Shown here in pieces: positions 1-7,615 of a stretch of DNA of 64,000 nt. The notes under the pieces are model-generated. The model did no database searches. It had not been told where the DNA came from and was given only the letters and a program-made list of their open reading frames with translations. The DNA lies in NCBI GenBank assembly GCA_964586675.1, contig CAZPHQ010000002.1, positions 160,466-224,465 on the forward strand. The letters run 5' to 3'. Position numbers and translations under genes: made by a program. The stretch comes from JADLGH01 sp964586675. GTDB lineage: Bacteria; Desulfobacterota_D; UBA1144; Nemesobacterales; UBA2774. Within the stretch, counting starts at the first letter, position 1. Every line of letters begins with the position of its first letter.

Positions 1-2357
1 AGCTCCTCTATCTTGCCGCGAGTATCCTCCGGGAGGCGTACAACGATTTCAAACCGTCTATCCCCTTCGAAGATCAAGCCGGCGCTCTTCCCCCTCATGG
101 CGACCTCTACCACATCTTGTACGTCGGAGACGTTGAGTCCGTATCGGGACATCGCTTTCCGGTCAAGCTCAACGGTCAGGACCGGCAACCCGGTTACCTG
201 TTCCATCTGGACATCCGAGGCGCCCGGGATATTCTCGATGATTTCGGAAATTTTCTGACCGGTTTCCAGAAGAACTTCTGTGTCATCACCAAACACCTTC
301 ACCGCCACATCGGCCCGCACCCCGGCGAGAAGCTCGTTGAAGCGCATCTGGATCGGCTGGATAAATTCATACTTGTTTCCAGGAACCTTTTTCAGGCTCT
401 CTTCGAGCTCAACGATCAAGTCCGCTTTAGAGCGATCGGTATCCGGCCAGTCAGACTTGGGCTTCAGGATAACGTACACGTCCGCCACGTTGGGACCGAC
501 GGGGTCGGTTGCGATGTCAGCCGTACCTATTTTAGCAAAGACCTTATCCACTTCGGGGAATTTTTTTATTGTCTCCTCAAGGTCGTGCTGCATTTCGATC
601 GCCTGGGTCAGGCTTAACCCCGGAACGCGCAGGGCATGAATGGTCAGGTCGCCCTCATCGAGGGTCGGGATAAATTCGCGCCCCATACGGGTTGCAAGCA
701 ACCCGCTCAGAACAACGAGAACGCAGGCCATGGCTACTATGAGCGTTTTATGGCTCATGGAATAATTCAAGGACGGCAGATAAGCTTTCTTCGCCCATCT
801 CATGAAAAAAGTTTCTTTCTCGGAAATCCTGCTCGAAAGGAAAAATGCGGCTGCCGCAGGAATAAATGTTACTGAAAAGAGCATCGCGCCAAAAAGTGCT
901 ATAATCACCGTAAGCGACATAGGCCGGAACATCTTCCCTTCGACCCCTGTCAGCGCGAGTATTGGGACGTAAACGATCATAATTATTAAAACACCGAATA
1001 TGCTTGGCCGCAGCACCTCTTTGGACGCTTGAAAAACGACTTCGAGGCGTTCCGCGCGGTTGAGCAGGCGTCCCAGACGATGGCGTTCTTCGGCCATTCG
1101 GCGAACGCAGTTTTCAATGACGATTACGGCGCCGTCGACTATGAGCCCGAAGTCGAGCGCGCCAAGGCTCATGAGGTTGGCGCTCACCTTGTTATGCACC
1201 ATCCCGGTGATAGTAAAAAGCATGGATAAAGGTATGACCAGAGCCGTGATTATAGCCGCCCGGATATTTCCCAGGAGCAGAAACAGGATAACAATGACAA
1301 GGAGGGCCCCCTCAACAAGGTTTTTTCTTACCGTGCTTATAGTTGCGTCCACGAGTGTAGTTCGGCTGTAAACCTGTTTTGCGATAATTCCTTCCGGTAA
1401 AGCGCGGTTCACTTCGACCATCTTTTCAGCTACCCTCTCGGCCACAGTGCGGCTGTTTTCTCCCACAAGCATCAGCACCGTTCCGAGAACTACTTCTTTG
1501 CCGTTTTCTGTGGCGGCTCCTGTTCGCAGCTCTTTCCCGAGCAGAACAACCGCCACATCCTTGATGCGGACGGGAGAGCCTTCATAATTGCTGACAACTA
1601 TTTGCTCAATGTCCTCAATGTCGGCCAATTGTCCGGGTACTCTAATTAAATACTGCTCACCGCTGCGTTCGATATAGCCAGCGCCTATGTTGGAATTGTT
1701 ACTGTTTAAAGCGTCAAGAATATCCTGGAACGTTAATTCATAGGCAATAAGTCTTTCAGGGTAAGGGGTGACGTGAAATTGTTTAACATATCCCCCGATA
1801 GTGTTTACTTCCGCCACTCCGGGGACATTCCGAAGTTGTGGCCGGATGATCCAGTCCTGAAAAGTTCGCAGGTCAATAAGCGTGTACGGGTTTCCGTCGG
1901 GTTTAACGGCTCCGGGTTCGGGCTCGACCGTGTAAAAAAAGATTTCTCCAAGTCCCGTGGCCACAGGCCCCATAGCCGGATCAATTTCCCGCGGGAGCTG
2001 CGCTCTGATTTCTTGCAGCCGTTCATTGATCAGCTGCCGCGCGAAATAAATGTTCGTGCCGTCCTTGAAGACTACCGTTACCTGAGAAAGCCCGTAACGC
2101 GAGACCGACCGGGTATAGTCGAGTGAAGGCAGACCGGCCATTGCAATCTCGACAGGGAAAGTAATCCGCTGCTCAACTTCCAGAGGAGAAAATCCCGGCG
2201 CTTCCGTGTTGATCTGCACCTGGACGTTGGTGATGTCCGGAACAGCGTCTATAGGCAGTCTTTGGAAATTGTAGATACCCAAAGCCGCAACGGCCAATGT
2301 AACCAGAATTACCAACCACCTCTGGCGTATGGAGAGTTTTAGAATTCGTTCGAGCAT
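1..2357 (-). CDS. czcA: CzcA/CusA-type heavy-metal efflux RND permease, C-terminus cut by window edge
   Basis: Inner-membrane proton-driven pump of a tripartite metal efflux system; about 785 residues are visible of a family length near 1040, the rest lying outside the window. The start ATG at 2355-2357 is preceded by AAGGAG at good spacing. The N-terminus (MLERILKLSIRQRW...) is typical of heavy-metal RND pumps. The transmembrane motif DFGLIVDGAVIVIEN places Asp402, Asp408 and Glu415 exactly where CzcA has its proton-relay carboxylates. Large periplasmic loops follow the first helix. It is the last visible gene of the operon, 11 bases after the PII-like gene. The motif cannot separate Co/Zn/Cd (Czc) from Cu/Ag (Cus) substrates; the CzcA-like acidic motif and the RcnR-like regulators favour divalent metals. 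Confidence 0.93.
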   Translation of the reverse strand, partial: MLERILKLSIRQRWLVILVTLAVAALGIYNFQRLPIDAVPDITNVQVQINTEAPGFSPLEVEQRITFPVEIAMAGLPSLDYTRSVSRYGLSQVTVVFKDGTNIYFARQLINERLQEIRAQLPREIDPAMGPVATGLGEIFFYTVEPEPGAVKPDGNPYTLIDLRTFQDWIIRPQLRNVPGVAEVNTIGGYVKQFHVTPYPERLIAYELTFQDILDALNSNNSNIGAGYIERSGEQYLIRVPGQLADIEDIEQIVVSNYEGSPVRIKDVAVVLLGKELRTGAATENGKEVVLGTVLMLVGENSRTVAERVAEKMVEVNRALPEGIIAKQVYSRTTLVDATISTVRKNLVEGALLVIVILFLLLGNIRAAIITALVIPLSMLFTITGMVHNKVSANLMSLGALDFGLIVDGAVIVIENCVRRMAEERHRLGRLLNRAERLEVVFQASKEVLRPSIFGVLIIMIVYVPILALTGVEGKMFRPMSLTVIIALFGAMLFSVTFIPAAAAFFLSSRISEKETFFMRWAKKAYLPSLNYSMSHKTLIVAMACVLVVLSGLLATRMGREFIPTLDEGDLTIHALRVPGLSLTQAIEMQHDLEETIKKFPEVDKVFAKIGTADIATDPVGPNVADVYVILKPKSDWPDTDRSKADLIVELEESLKKVPGNKYEFIQPIQMRFNELLAGVRADVAVKVFGDDTEVLLETGQKISEIIENIPGASDVQMEQVTGLPVLTVELDRKAMSRYGLNVSDVQDVVEVAMRGKSAGLIFEGDRRFEIVVRLPEDTRGKIEE

Positions 2358-2368
2358 GAAGGGTCTCC

Positions 2369-2710
2369 TTATAAAGCACTATCTCGTATTTCGCCGGTGC
2401 GGATTCGAATCACCTCAGCAACTTCGCTAACAACTATGATTCCATCCCCTTTGTTTCCAGTATGTGCCGCGCTCCGAATAACCTGGGTTACAATCGCGGC
2501 TGGCTCATCCGAGCAAATAACTACTATCATGGCCTTTCGGTGATAATCGATGTCGTCTTCGGTAACCTTGTATGAGCCTCCCTTTCCACGTCCTCGCCCC
2601 TGACCTCTGACGTCGAGCAGAGTGAAGCCCGGAAAGCGGTCGAGGCCATGCAAGGCTCGTATCACTTTACTGACAATATGCGGTTGAATAATGGCTTTGA
2701 TCTCTTTCAT
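2369..2710 (-). CDS. PII-like signalling protein embedded in metal efflux operon
   Basis: A 113-residue PII-superfamily protein starting MKEIKAIIQPH. The upstream-most start of the frame is rejected because AAAGGAGG sits 6 bases before the ATG at 2710. PII hallmarks: the beta-1 strand KEIKAII, a T-loop rich in Gly/Arg (GQGRGRGKGG, residues about 39-48) followed by SYKVTEDDIDYHRK, and the C-terminal motif TGNKGDGIIVV matching the second PII signature. Classical PII proteins sense ATP/ADP and 2-oxoglutarate. Members encoded beside czcA genes form a separate subgroup with no proven role; gating the neighbouring pump is a guess from position. It lies between czcB and czcA with short gaps, so it is almost certainly co-transcribed. 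No amtB or glnA is nearby, which argues against a nitrogen role. Confidence 0.85.
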   Translation of the reverse strand: MKEIKAIIQPHIVSKVIRALHGLDRFPGFTLLDVRGQGRGRGKGGSYKVTEDDIDYHRKAMIVVICSDEPAAIVTQVIRSAAHTGNKGDGIIVVSEVAEVIRIRTGEIRDSAL

Positions 2711-2730
2711 GGTAGACCTCCTTTCAGAAA

Positions 2731-4242
2731 TCAATGATCGTGGCTGGCTCCTGCCTTTTCAACATCCGCCTTTAAAATAAAGCTGTTTTCCGAAACATAC
2801 TTGTCCCCGGGCAAAAGGCCGCCCAGCACTTCCACCAACTCGCCGTCGCGCCTCCCTAATTCGAGCGGCCTCGCCTCGAACAGGTTTCCAACCCGCACGA
2901 AGACGACATCCCAGTCCCGAAATGTCTGGAGAGCTTCGGCCCTGACAGCCAAGGGGACGGCGGTCTCTTCATGAACGACTTTGATGTTGACGTAAAGCCC
3001 GGGACGCCATATACCGTCGGGGTTGGGAATCACGACACGCGCTTTGGCAGACCGCGTCTTTCCGCCGACCAGAGGACCCACGTATGTCAGCACTCCCTGG
3101 GTTTCGGCCCCCAGGACGTCTGACGTTACAGTGACTTTCTGATCGACTTTTACGAGGTTCAAATCCTTGGCGTAAACGGTGGCGTCCACCCAAACGGTCG
3201 AGAGATCCGCAATGACGAATATCACCTCATTTTCGTTGACCGTTTCACCGACCGAGATGTTCTTTTCGATGACGACGCCGCTGAAAGGAGCTCTCAATTC
3301 ATAGCGTGCGAGGTTCTGGTCGGGATTACGTATCGAGCTATCAATATCGGATATTGAAAGCCCCAGTGTGATTAATTTCTGCCTGGCTGTCCGATAGATT
3401 ATTTGCGCTTCTTCATATTCATAGCGCTTGACCAGATAGTCTTCTTCGGGCGAGATTTTTTTCTTCCACAGGCTCTCCTCGCGAACATAGGAAGCCCGGG
3501 CCAACTCCATCCGTTTGGCTGATTCAATGTATCCTCCCTTGGCATCCGCCAGCGCCCGGCTGTCTATAACGGCGATCACCTCGTCCTTGCTTACCTTATC
3601 GCCGAGATTCTTCCGGACCTCCGTTACCACACCCTGGAGTCTTGGGACAATGCGCACTACATTGTTGGCATCAAGAACGATTTCACCTGGAAGCTCCAGG
3701 GTAGCGGTTATTTTCGCGGAGCCGGCGGTTTCCGTAACTATACCGGCCTGTTCTATCGCCTGAGGGGTGAGCTCGACCCTTCCTTCCAGCTGTGAATATT
3801 CCCAGCTGTGGGTTTGGCCTTTCCAGTCTGCAAGCACCGTCACATCAAATGAATGCGGCTCTTCAACGATTTTATCGCCGAGTGAATAGTCTCCCTCTTT
3901 TTTGAAGTTGATCACCTCTCCCTTTCGCCCGAGCCTGTTTAACTCGACCGTCAATCTCACTTCGTCGGGGTCAACAGGCTTATCTTTGTTAAACGCGTAG
4001 AGCCTGAATTGCGGAGGAACACCCTCTTCATAAATCGTGACCTCGACCCGGAAGTCACCATTCGACAATAATCTTCCCCCATGGGGCCCCTTGACGAAAT
4101 CTTCATCCGCCTGTTCCGAGCCGGCGCCCTCTTCCGAATTATTACTTATTGACGATTTGTCCTCGCGCAGAATGAAAAATGCTAAAATAATAACCAGGGG
4201 CAGGGCTATCCAAATTATTAAAGACTTCTTTATGTTCCTCAT
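2731..4242 (-). CDS. czcB: CzcB/CusB-type periplasmic adaptor (membrane fusion protein)
   Basis: A 503-residue adaptor linking the CzcA pump to the outer-membrane channel. The N-terminal helix (SLIIWIALPLVIILAFFIL, residues about 8-26) anchors it in the inner membrane. Residues about 50-160 form the extra domain common in Czc-type adaptors, starting GPHGGRLL. Then come the barrel-sandwich half (ELPGEIVLDANNVVRIVPRLQG), a coiled-coil hairpin (about 235-290) and the returning half (YELRAPFSGVVIEKN). The protein ends in AGASHDH, a short His-rich tail that could bind metal. AGGAGG precedes the ATG at 4242. The stop is 14 bases after the czcC stop-to-start junction on one side and 20 bases before the PII-like start on the other, consistent with one transcript. 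Confidence 0.92.
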   Translation of the reverse strand: MRNIKKSLIIWIALPLVIILAFFILREDKSSISNNSEEGAGSEQADEDFVKGPHGGRLLSNGDFRVEVTIYEEGVPPQFRLYAFNKDKPVDPDEVRLTVELNRLGRKGEVINFKKEGDYSLGDKIVEEPHSFDVTVLADWKGQTHSWEYSQLEGRVELTPQAIEQAGIVTETAGSAKITATLELPGEIVLDANNVVRIVPRLQGVVTEVRKNLGDKVSKDEVIAVIDSRALADAKGGYIESAKRMELARASYVREESLWKKKISPEEDYLVKRYEYEEAQIIYRTARQKLITLGLSISDIDSSIRNPDQNLARYELRAPFSGVVIEKNISVGETVNENEVIFVIADLSTVWVDATVYAKDLNLVKVDQKVTVTSDVLGAETQGVLTYVGPLVGGKTRSAKARVVIPNPDGIWRPGLYVNIKVVHEETAVPLAVRAEALQTFRDWDVVFVRVGNLFEARPLELGRRDGELVEVLGGLLPGDKYVSENSFILKADVEKAGASHDH

Positions 4243-4255
4243 GTAATGTCTCCTC

Positions 4256-5635
4256 CTATTTCACGCTTGGGTTGCTTGCAATAACATCTATCGGCTCACC
4301 AATCAAGCCTTCTACGTCGGCGACTGCCTTGTGATAGTCCGTTAGCGCCCTCAGGTATCTCAGCTTCGCGTCAAACAGAGTCCTCTGGGCATCCAAGACA
4401 TTCAAAAAGCCGAACTTGCCCAAACGATAGCCTTCGTTAATTGCATCGAAAGCACTTTGCGAAGCAGGAATAACACTGTCTTTAAGGGTTAGAACTTCTG
4501 TGTACGAAGTTGAAAGAGTTTTCTGGGCCTCCGACAGAAGAGTGGCGAGACGGGCCTCTGCGAACTGCTGCTCCCTCTCCGACTCTGACAGCCGGTAGCG
4601 GGCCTCCAGGATTCCGCCCTGGTTTCTGTTGAATAACGGCAAGGGCACGGAAATTCCGACAACAAACGCATTCTCGCCACCCTCCCTGAACCGCCTGTAA
4701 CCGCCGCTCACCGTAAGGTCCGGAATCGCTTTGGACTTTTCCAGGTCTATAACCGCTTCACGGAGTGAAATCTCATCCGCCCAGCGCGCGAGTTCCGGGT
4801 TTTGGAACAGCAGCTCTTTTAATTGCTCGAGAGATGGTACGGACGAGGAAATCGAGTCGAAATCACCTGCTGCCGTCTCAAACCGAGGGTCGGTATTCCC
4901 CCATATTGCAGTTAAGCGCCTGCGGGATGCTTCCAATTCTCGTTTGGCCTGTTCGAGGTCAATCCGGACCGTCGAAAGCGTAGCGAACGTTCTCGTCTCC
5001 TCGATAGGAGATACCTTGCCTGCTTCGACCCTTTGAGAAACAGTTCCCGCAACTTGTTCGGCAATATCGACAATTTGCTCAGTGAGTATCAGTCTTTGTT
5101 GTGCGCTTAGTACATCTGTAAAAGCCTTTGATACATTGGTTAAAACCTCTATACGCTTAGTTTCGTAATCCCACCCCGCCAAGTTCTGCCCGAGAGAGGC
5201 CACCCGCATTCTCGCAGTCCGCTTCCCGCCGAGCTCTATCAACTGACCGAGCTCTATCGTAGTTTGTACACCGCCGGTTACTGTTGGCGAGCCTCCGATA
5301 TTTTCGACATATGTGCCGATCGCCGGGTTTGGGAAAAGCCCTGCCTGGACCATCCTTGCTTCACTTGCACGAGTTTTATAGGAAAAAGCTGCCAGCTCCG
5401 GGTTTTTAAGAAGGGCCAGCGCAAGAGCTTCACGAAGGGTTAATACTCCAGTCGGTTCATCCAGCAGGAACGCTTCGTCCTGCGGTTCTTCCGGATCAAC
5501 CCCTGGCTGGAAGGTGGGGATTTCCTTTCCAAGCGGACGAGGCTCCGGCAGAGCGGCATCCGGCTGGACGGAAGCACATCCGGCCAGTGCGACAGGCAAT
5601 GAAATACATAAAGCCAGAAAGGTTTTTAGATTCAT
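4256..5635 (-). CDS. czcC: CzcC/CusC-type outer-membrane efflux lipoprotein (TolC family)
   Basis: A 459-residue outer-membrane factor giving the metal pump its exit duct. The signal sequence LALCISLPVALAGCAS contains a lipobox (LAGC), so the mature protein should be a lipoprotein. Two repeats of long helices (for example EARMVQAGLFPNPAIG and YRLGKFGFLNVLDAQRTLFDAKLRYLRAL) match the duplicated OEP domain. GAGG lies 8 bases before the ATG at 5635. It is followed 13 bases later by the adaptor gene. A 114-base spacer separates it from the upstream His-rich gene; no convincing separate promoter is visible there. Confidence 0.92.
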   Translation of the reverse strand: MNLKTFLALCISLPVALAGCASVQPDAALPEPRPLGKEIPTFQPGVDPEEPQDEAFLLDEPTGVLTLREALALALLKNPELAAFSYKTRASEARMVQAGLFPNPAIGTYVENIGGSPTVTGGVQTTIELGQLIELGGKRTARMRVASLGQNLAGWDYETKRIEVLTNVSKAFTDVLSAQQRLILTEQIVDIAEQVAGTVSQRVEAGKVSPIEETRTFATLSTVRIDLEQAKRELEASRRRLTAIWGNTDPRFETAAGDFDSISSSVPSLEQLKELLFQNPELARWADEISLREAVIDLEKSKAIPDLTVSGGYRRFREGGENAFVVGISVPLPLFNRNQGGILEARYRLSESEREQQFAEARLATLLSEAQKTLSTSYTEVLTLKDSVIPASQSAFDAINEGYRLGKFGFLNVLDAQRTLFDAKLRYLRALTDYHKAVADVEGLIGEPIDVIASNPSVK

Positions 5636-5749
5636 ATAAAATCCTCAGAAATTTATTTCGCTCTTTTCTCGACCCACGGATTTATCGGGACAAAGCTGTA
5701 TGCCAAGCATCTTATAAAGCTGAAGAAATAAACTCGGATTGGTTAAGAA

Positions 5750-6277
5750 CTAAATTAAAAGGACTGTGGTGCGAAGACAGAAAAGAGGGGAGTTAACTTC
5801 CGGAGATAAAAGCGGTGAGTGTTTCAAAGAGAGGGTTTCAACAAATTTGGGCTCAAACGATGCAGCGAGCACAATGATAAAGGTCTTGGCGACCATTGCC
5901 ACGTTTGTAGAGATAACTCGTTCCTGATATTTCAAAAGCTGGGTTTCATGATTAGAGTGATGGTCTCGCTCCATGGCGAAACTGGAAATTGTGTCAGAGA
6001 ATTCACCGCCTTCTTGCTCATGTTTTTCATGATCGCCGACGATTATATTATGCTCATGATCATGAGCATGATCATGAGCATGAGCATGTTGATTTCCGGT
6101 ATGATTAATGACCATGTGAATTCTGCCATCTTTTTCAGTAACGGATGCCCTGTGGGAATTGTCAATCATCATAAAAAGAGGCAGACCCTGGAGATTGCCT
6201 ATCCAAGATACGAGATAAATTAAGAGGCCGAGCCTGATTAATGATGTTTGTATGTGCTTTCTCTTACATGCCCGCAT
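5750..6277 (-). CDS. Unrecognised His-rich membrane-associated protein of metal efflux operon
   Basis: A 175-residue protein I do not recognise. Residues about 13-37 are hydrophobic (signal anchor or signal peptide), residues 59-86 are extremely His-rich with a strict His-x alternation from H64 to H76, a second cluster lies around residues 106-110 (HHSNH), and a weaker hydrophobic segment occurs near 125-140. The ATG at 6277 is chosen because GAAAGAG lies just upstream; an in-frame GTG at 6292 lacks a ribosome site. The His run is encoded by a nearly tandem 12-base DNA repeat, so its length could vary between strains. Placed between the metal regulators and czcC, it is probably a periplasmic metal-binding or buffering protein; that role is inference from composition and position. 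Confidence 0.7.
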   Translation of the reverse strand: MRACKRKHIQTSLIRLGLLIYLVSWIGNLQGLPLFMMIDNSHRASVTEKDGRIHMVINHTGNQHAHAHDHAHDHEHNIIVGDHEKHEQEGGEFSDTISSFAMERDHHSNHETQLLKYQERVISTNVAMVAKTFIIVLAASFEPKFVETLSLKHSPLLSPEVNSPLFCLRTTVLLI

Positions 6278-6431
6278 TTCTATCTCTTTCACAACAACTC
6301 GAATTTCTTTCGATCAGCGAGTCTGGGTCTGCGTGGCTTTTCTATATACGCATAGTTCACTTAGGCGCAGCTATTTTACTTGTCAACTTTAGCTCCTTCA
6401 TATTCCATCGATGAAGCCTATTTTTCCGTGA

Positions 6432-6710
6432 TTAACGTAAGTAGGTTCTTATCAGCTCTATCAATACTTTTGTGGCTTTTGTTTGTTCGGAGGTTAAAGT
6501 CGTTTCATGGTCCAGTACGTGATGGCTGATATGGCCCTCCAGGACTTCCGCCATCAGCCCATTTATAGCCCCTCTAACCGCTGCAAGATCTTGCAGGATC
6601 GCAGAGCTGTCTTTTTCATCATGGAGGGCTTTCTCGATTCCCTCGATCTGACCGCGAATTCTTCTCACGCGGTTGATAAGCTTTTGTTTTCCGTGGATTG
6701 TGTGAGACAT
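6432..6710 (-). CDS. RcnR/FrmR-like metal-responsive repressor lacking the ligand cysteine
   Basis: A 92-residue all-helical repressor of the CsoR/RcnR/FrmR family. Its N-terminus, MSHTIHGKQKLINRVRRIRG, aligns with E. coli RcnR without gaps. In RcnR the metal ligands are the N-terminus, His3, Cys35, His60 and His64. Here His3, His60 and His64 are present (plus His63), but residue 35 is Ser in KDSSAIL, so the otherwise nearly invariant cysteine is missing. The start is only 4 bases after the stop of the second family member, so the two are translationally linked. It probably controls the efflux operon from the palindromic promoter upstream. Metal specificity cannot be read from sequence. Confidence 0.88.
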   Translation of the reverse strand: MSHTIHGKQKLINRVRRIRGQIEGIEKALHDEKDSSAILQDLAAVRGAINGLMAEVLEGHISHHVLDHETTLTSEQTKATKVLIELIRTYLR

Positions 6711-6714
6711 AGTC

Positions 6715-7179
6715 TTAGTTCATATTCGATCCTTTGTTCGAAATGCCCCTTAATTGAATGTCATGAGTGGAAAGGAAACAGCTCATGGTAGTTTGTTTCA
6801 GTTCATTATTTATCAGGAAGAGAGCTTTTCTGGAATCGGAGATCAATTTATTAGCCTCTTCCAATTTACCGGCTTCCACTAAATCGAAGACTTCTCCCGA
6901 AATATTCTCGAGCCAATTAGCGGTTTTCTCGACGATATCATGGATATTTCTGTCCCAATTGATCAATTCCATGAATAATGCTTTTAATTTGTCGTCATCT
7001 TTTGGATAAATAACTTCGTTAAAAGAACTGTTTATAGAGTTACAAATCTCGGATACATCCTTTAAAATCGAGGAACAATCCGTTTCATCGATGAGAGCTT
7101 CCTCAATTTTTTCAATCTGACTCCGTATTGCCTTCACACGGCTTATTAACGTTCGTTTGTCGTAAATTGTACGAGACAT
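6715..7179 (-). CDS. Divergent CsoR-family protein with C-terminal helical extension
   Basis: A 154-residue protein whose first 57 residues match the CsoR/RcnR fold (MSRTIYDKRTLISRVKAIRS... ending NEVI). Cys35 is kept in DETDCSSIL, but positions 3, 60 and 64 are Arg, Lys and Lys instead of His. Residues 65-154 are an extra, mostly helical region (for example EVFDLVEAGKLEEANKLI) not present in ordinary members. The ATG at 7179 is preferred over an upstream in-frame TTG because it restores the family N-terminus. It is the first gene of the operon, 29 bases downstream of the 36-bp palindrome, and A+T-rich. Its ligand set is the complement of that of the next gene. Function as a partner or sensor subunit is inference. 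Confidence 0.72.
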   Translation of the reverse strand: MSRTIYDKRTLISRVKAIRSQIEKIEEALIDETDCSSILKDVSEICNSINSSFNEVIYPKDDDKLKALFMELINWDRNIHDIVEKTANWLENISGEVFDLVEAGKLEEANKLISDSRKALFLINNELKQTTMSCFLSTHDIQLRGISNKGSNMN

Positions 7180-7207
7180 GTACTCTTTCACTTTCAATTC
7201 ATTCTCA

Positions 7208-7243
7208 TGACAATATACTATACTATAGTATAGTATATTGTCA
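7208..7243. promoter_or_regulatory. Perfect 36-bp palindrome, candidate operator of the metal efflux operon
   Basis: Two exact 18-base inverted halves (TGACAATATACTATACTA and its complement) meet with no spacer at 7225/7226. Flanking bases 7207 and 7244 do not pair, so the symmetry ends sharply. It lies directly upstream of the two CsoR-type genes and contains their predicted promoter. It is AT-only in its core, unlike the G-tract operators usual for the CsoR family, so the binding protein is uncertain. Confidence 0.75.
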
Positions 7244-7244
7244 A
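7217..7244 (-). promoter_or_regulatory. Predicted promoter of csoR-like/czc operon
   Basis: On the minus strand TTGACA (7239-7244) and TATAGT (7217-7222) are separated by 16 bases and sit almost wholly inside the palindrome. Transcription would start near 7210, giving a leader of about 30 bases before the ATG at 7179. Binding of a repressor to the palindrome would block both hexamers. Confidence 0.65.
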
Positions 7245-7315
7245 TACAAAAGTGCCGCTTGCTTTATAAAGCTCGAATCAGAGAGATGTTGGGGAGTGAA
7301 GGCCGCTAACAGGTA

Positions 7316-7388
<73 letters not shown>

Positions 7389-7504
7389 ATAGATGTTAAG
7401 AGTGGGGCCTTGGATTAAAACCATCCGGGCTAATCCAAAAAGCGGATTTATTGTACCCAAGTATAAATTTTCAGGCAAGGGGAAGCGAATCAGCCTCCCA
7501 AGGC

Positions 7505-7545
7505 AAAAAGGGGAGAACAGCATGAAGCCCGTTGCCGTTCTCCCC
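7505..7545 (-). terminator. Rho-independent terminator for the porin transcript
   Basis: Minus strand: GGGGAGAAC (7537-7545) pairs with GTTCTCCCC (7510-7518), with an additional GC/GC pair in the loop, and is followed by TTTTT. It lies 70 bases after the porin stop, behind the weaker hairpin at 7584-7606. Confidence 0.75.
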
Positions 7546-7583
7546 CCGCCCACACAAAGGAGATATTGAGAGATGAGAGTTTT

Positions 7584-7606
7584 AAAATCCCGTCTCGGGT
7601 TTTTTT
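7584..7606. terminator. Short bidirectional hairpin after the porin gene
   Basis: CCCG-TCT-CGGG (7589-7599) flanked by AAAA on one side and seven T on the other; it can act on either strand. It starts 10 bases after the porin stop codon. Confidence 0.5.
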
Positions 7607-7615
7607 CAGTTTAAA

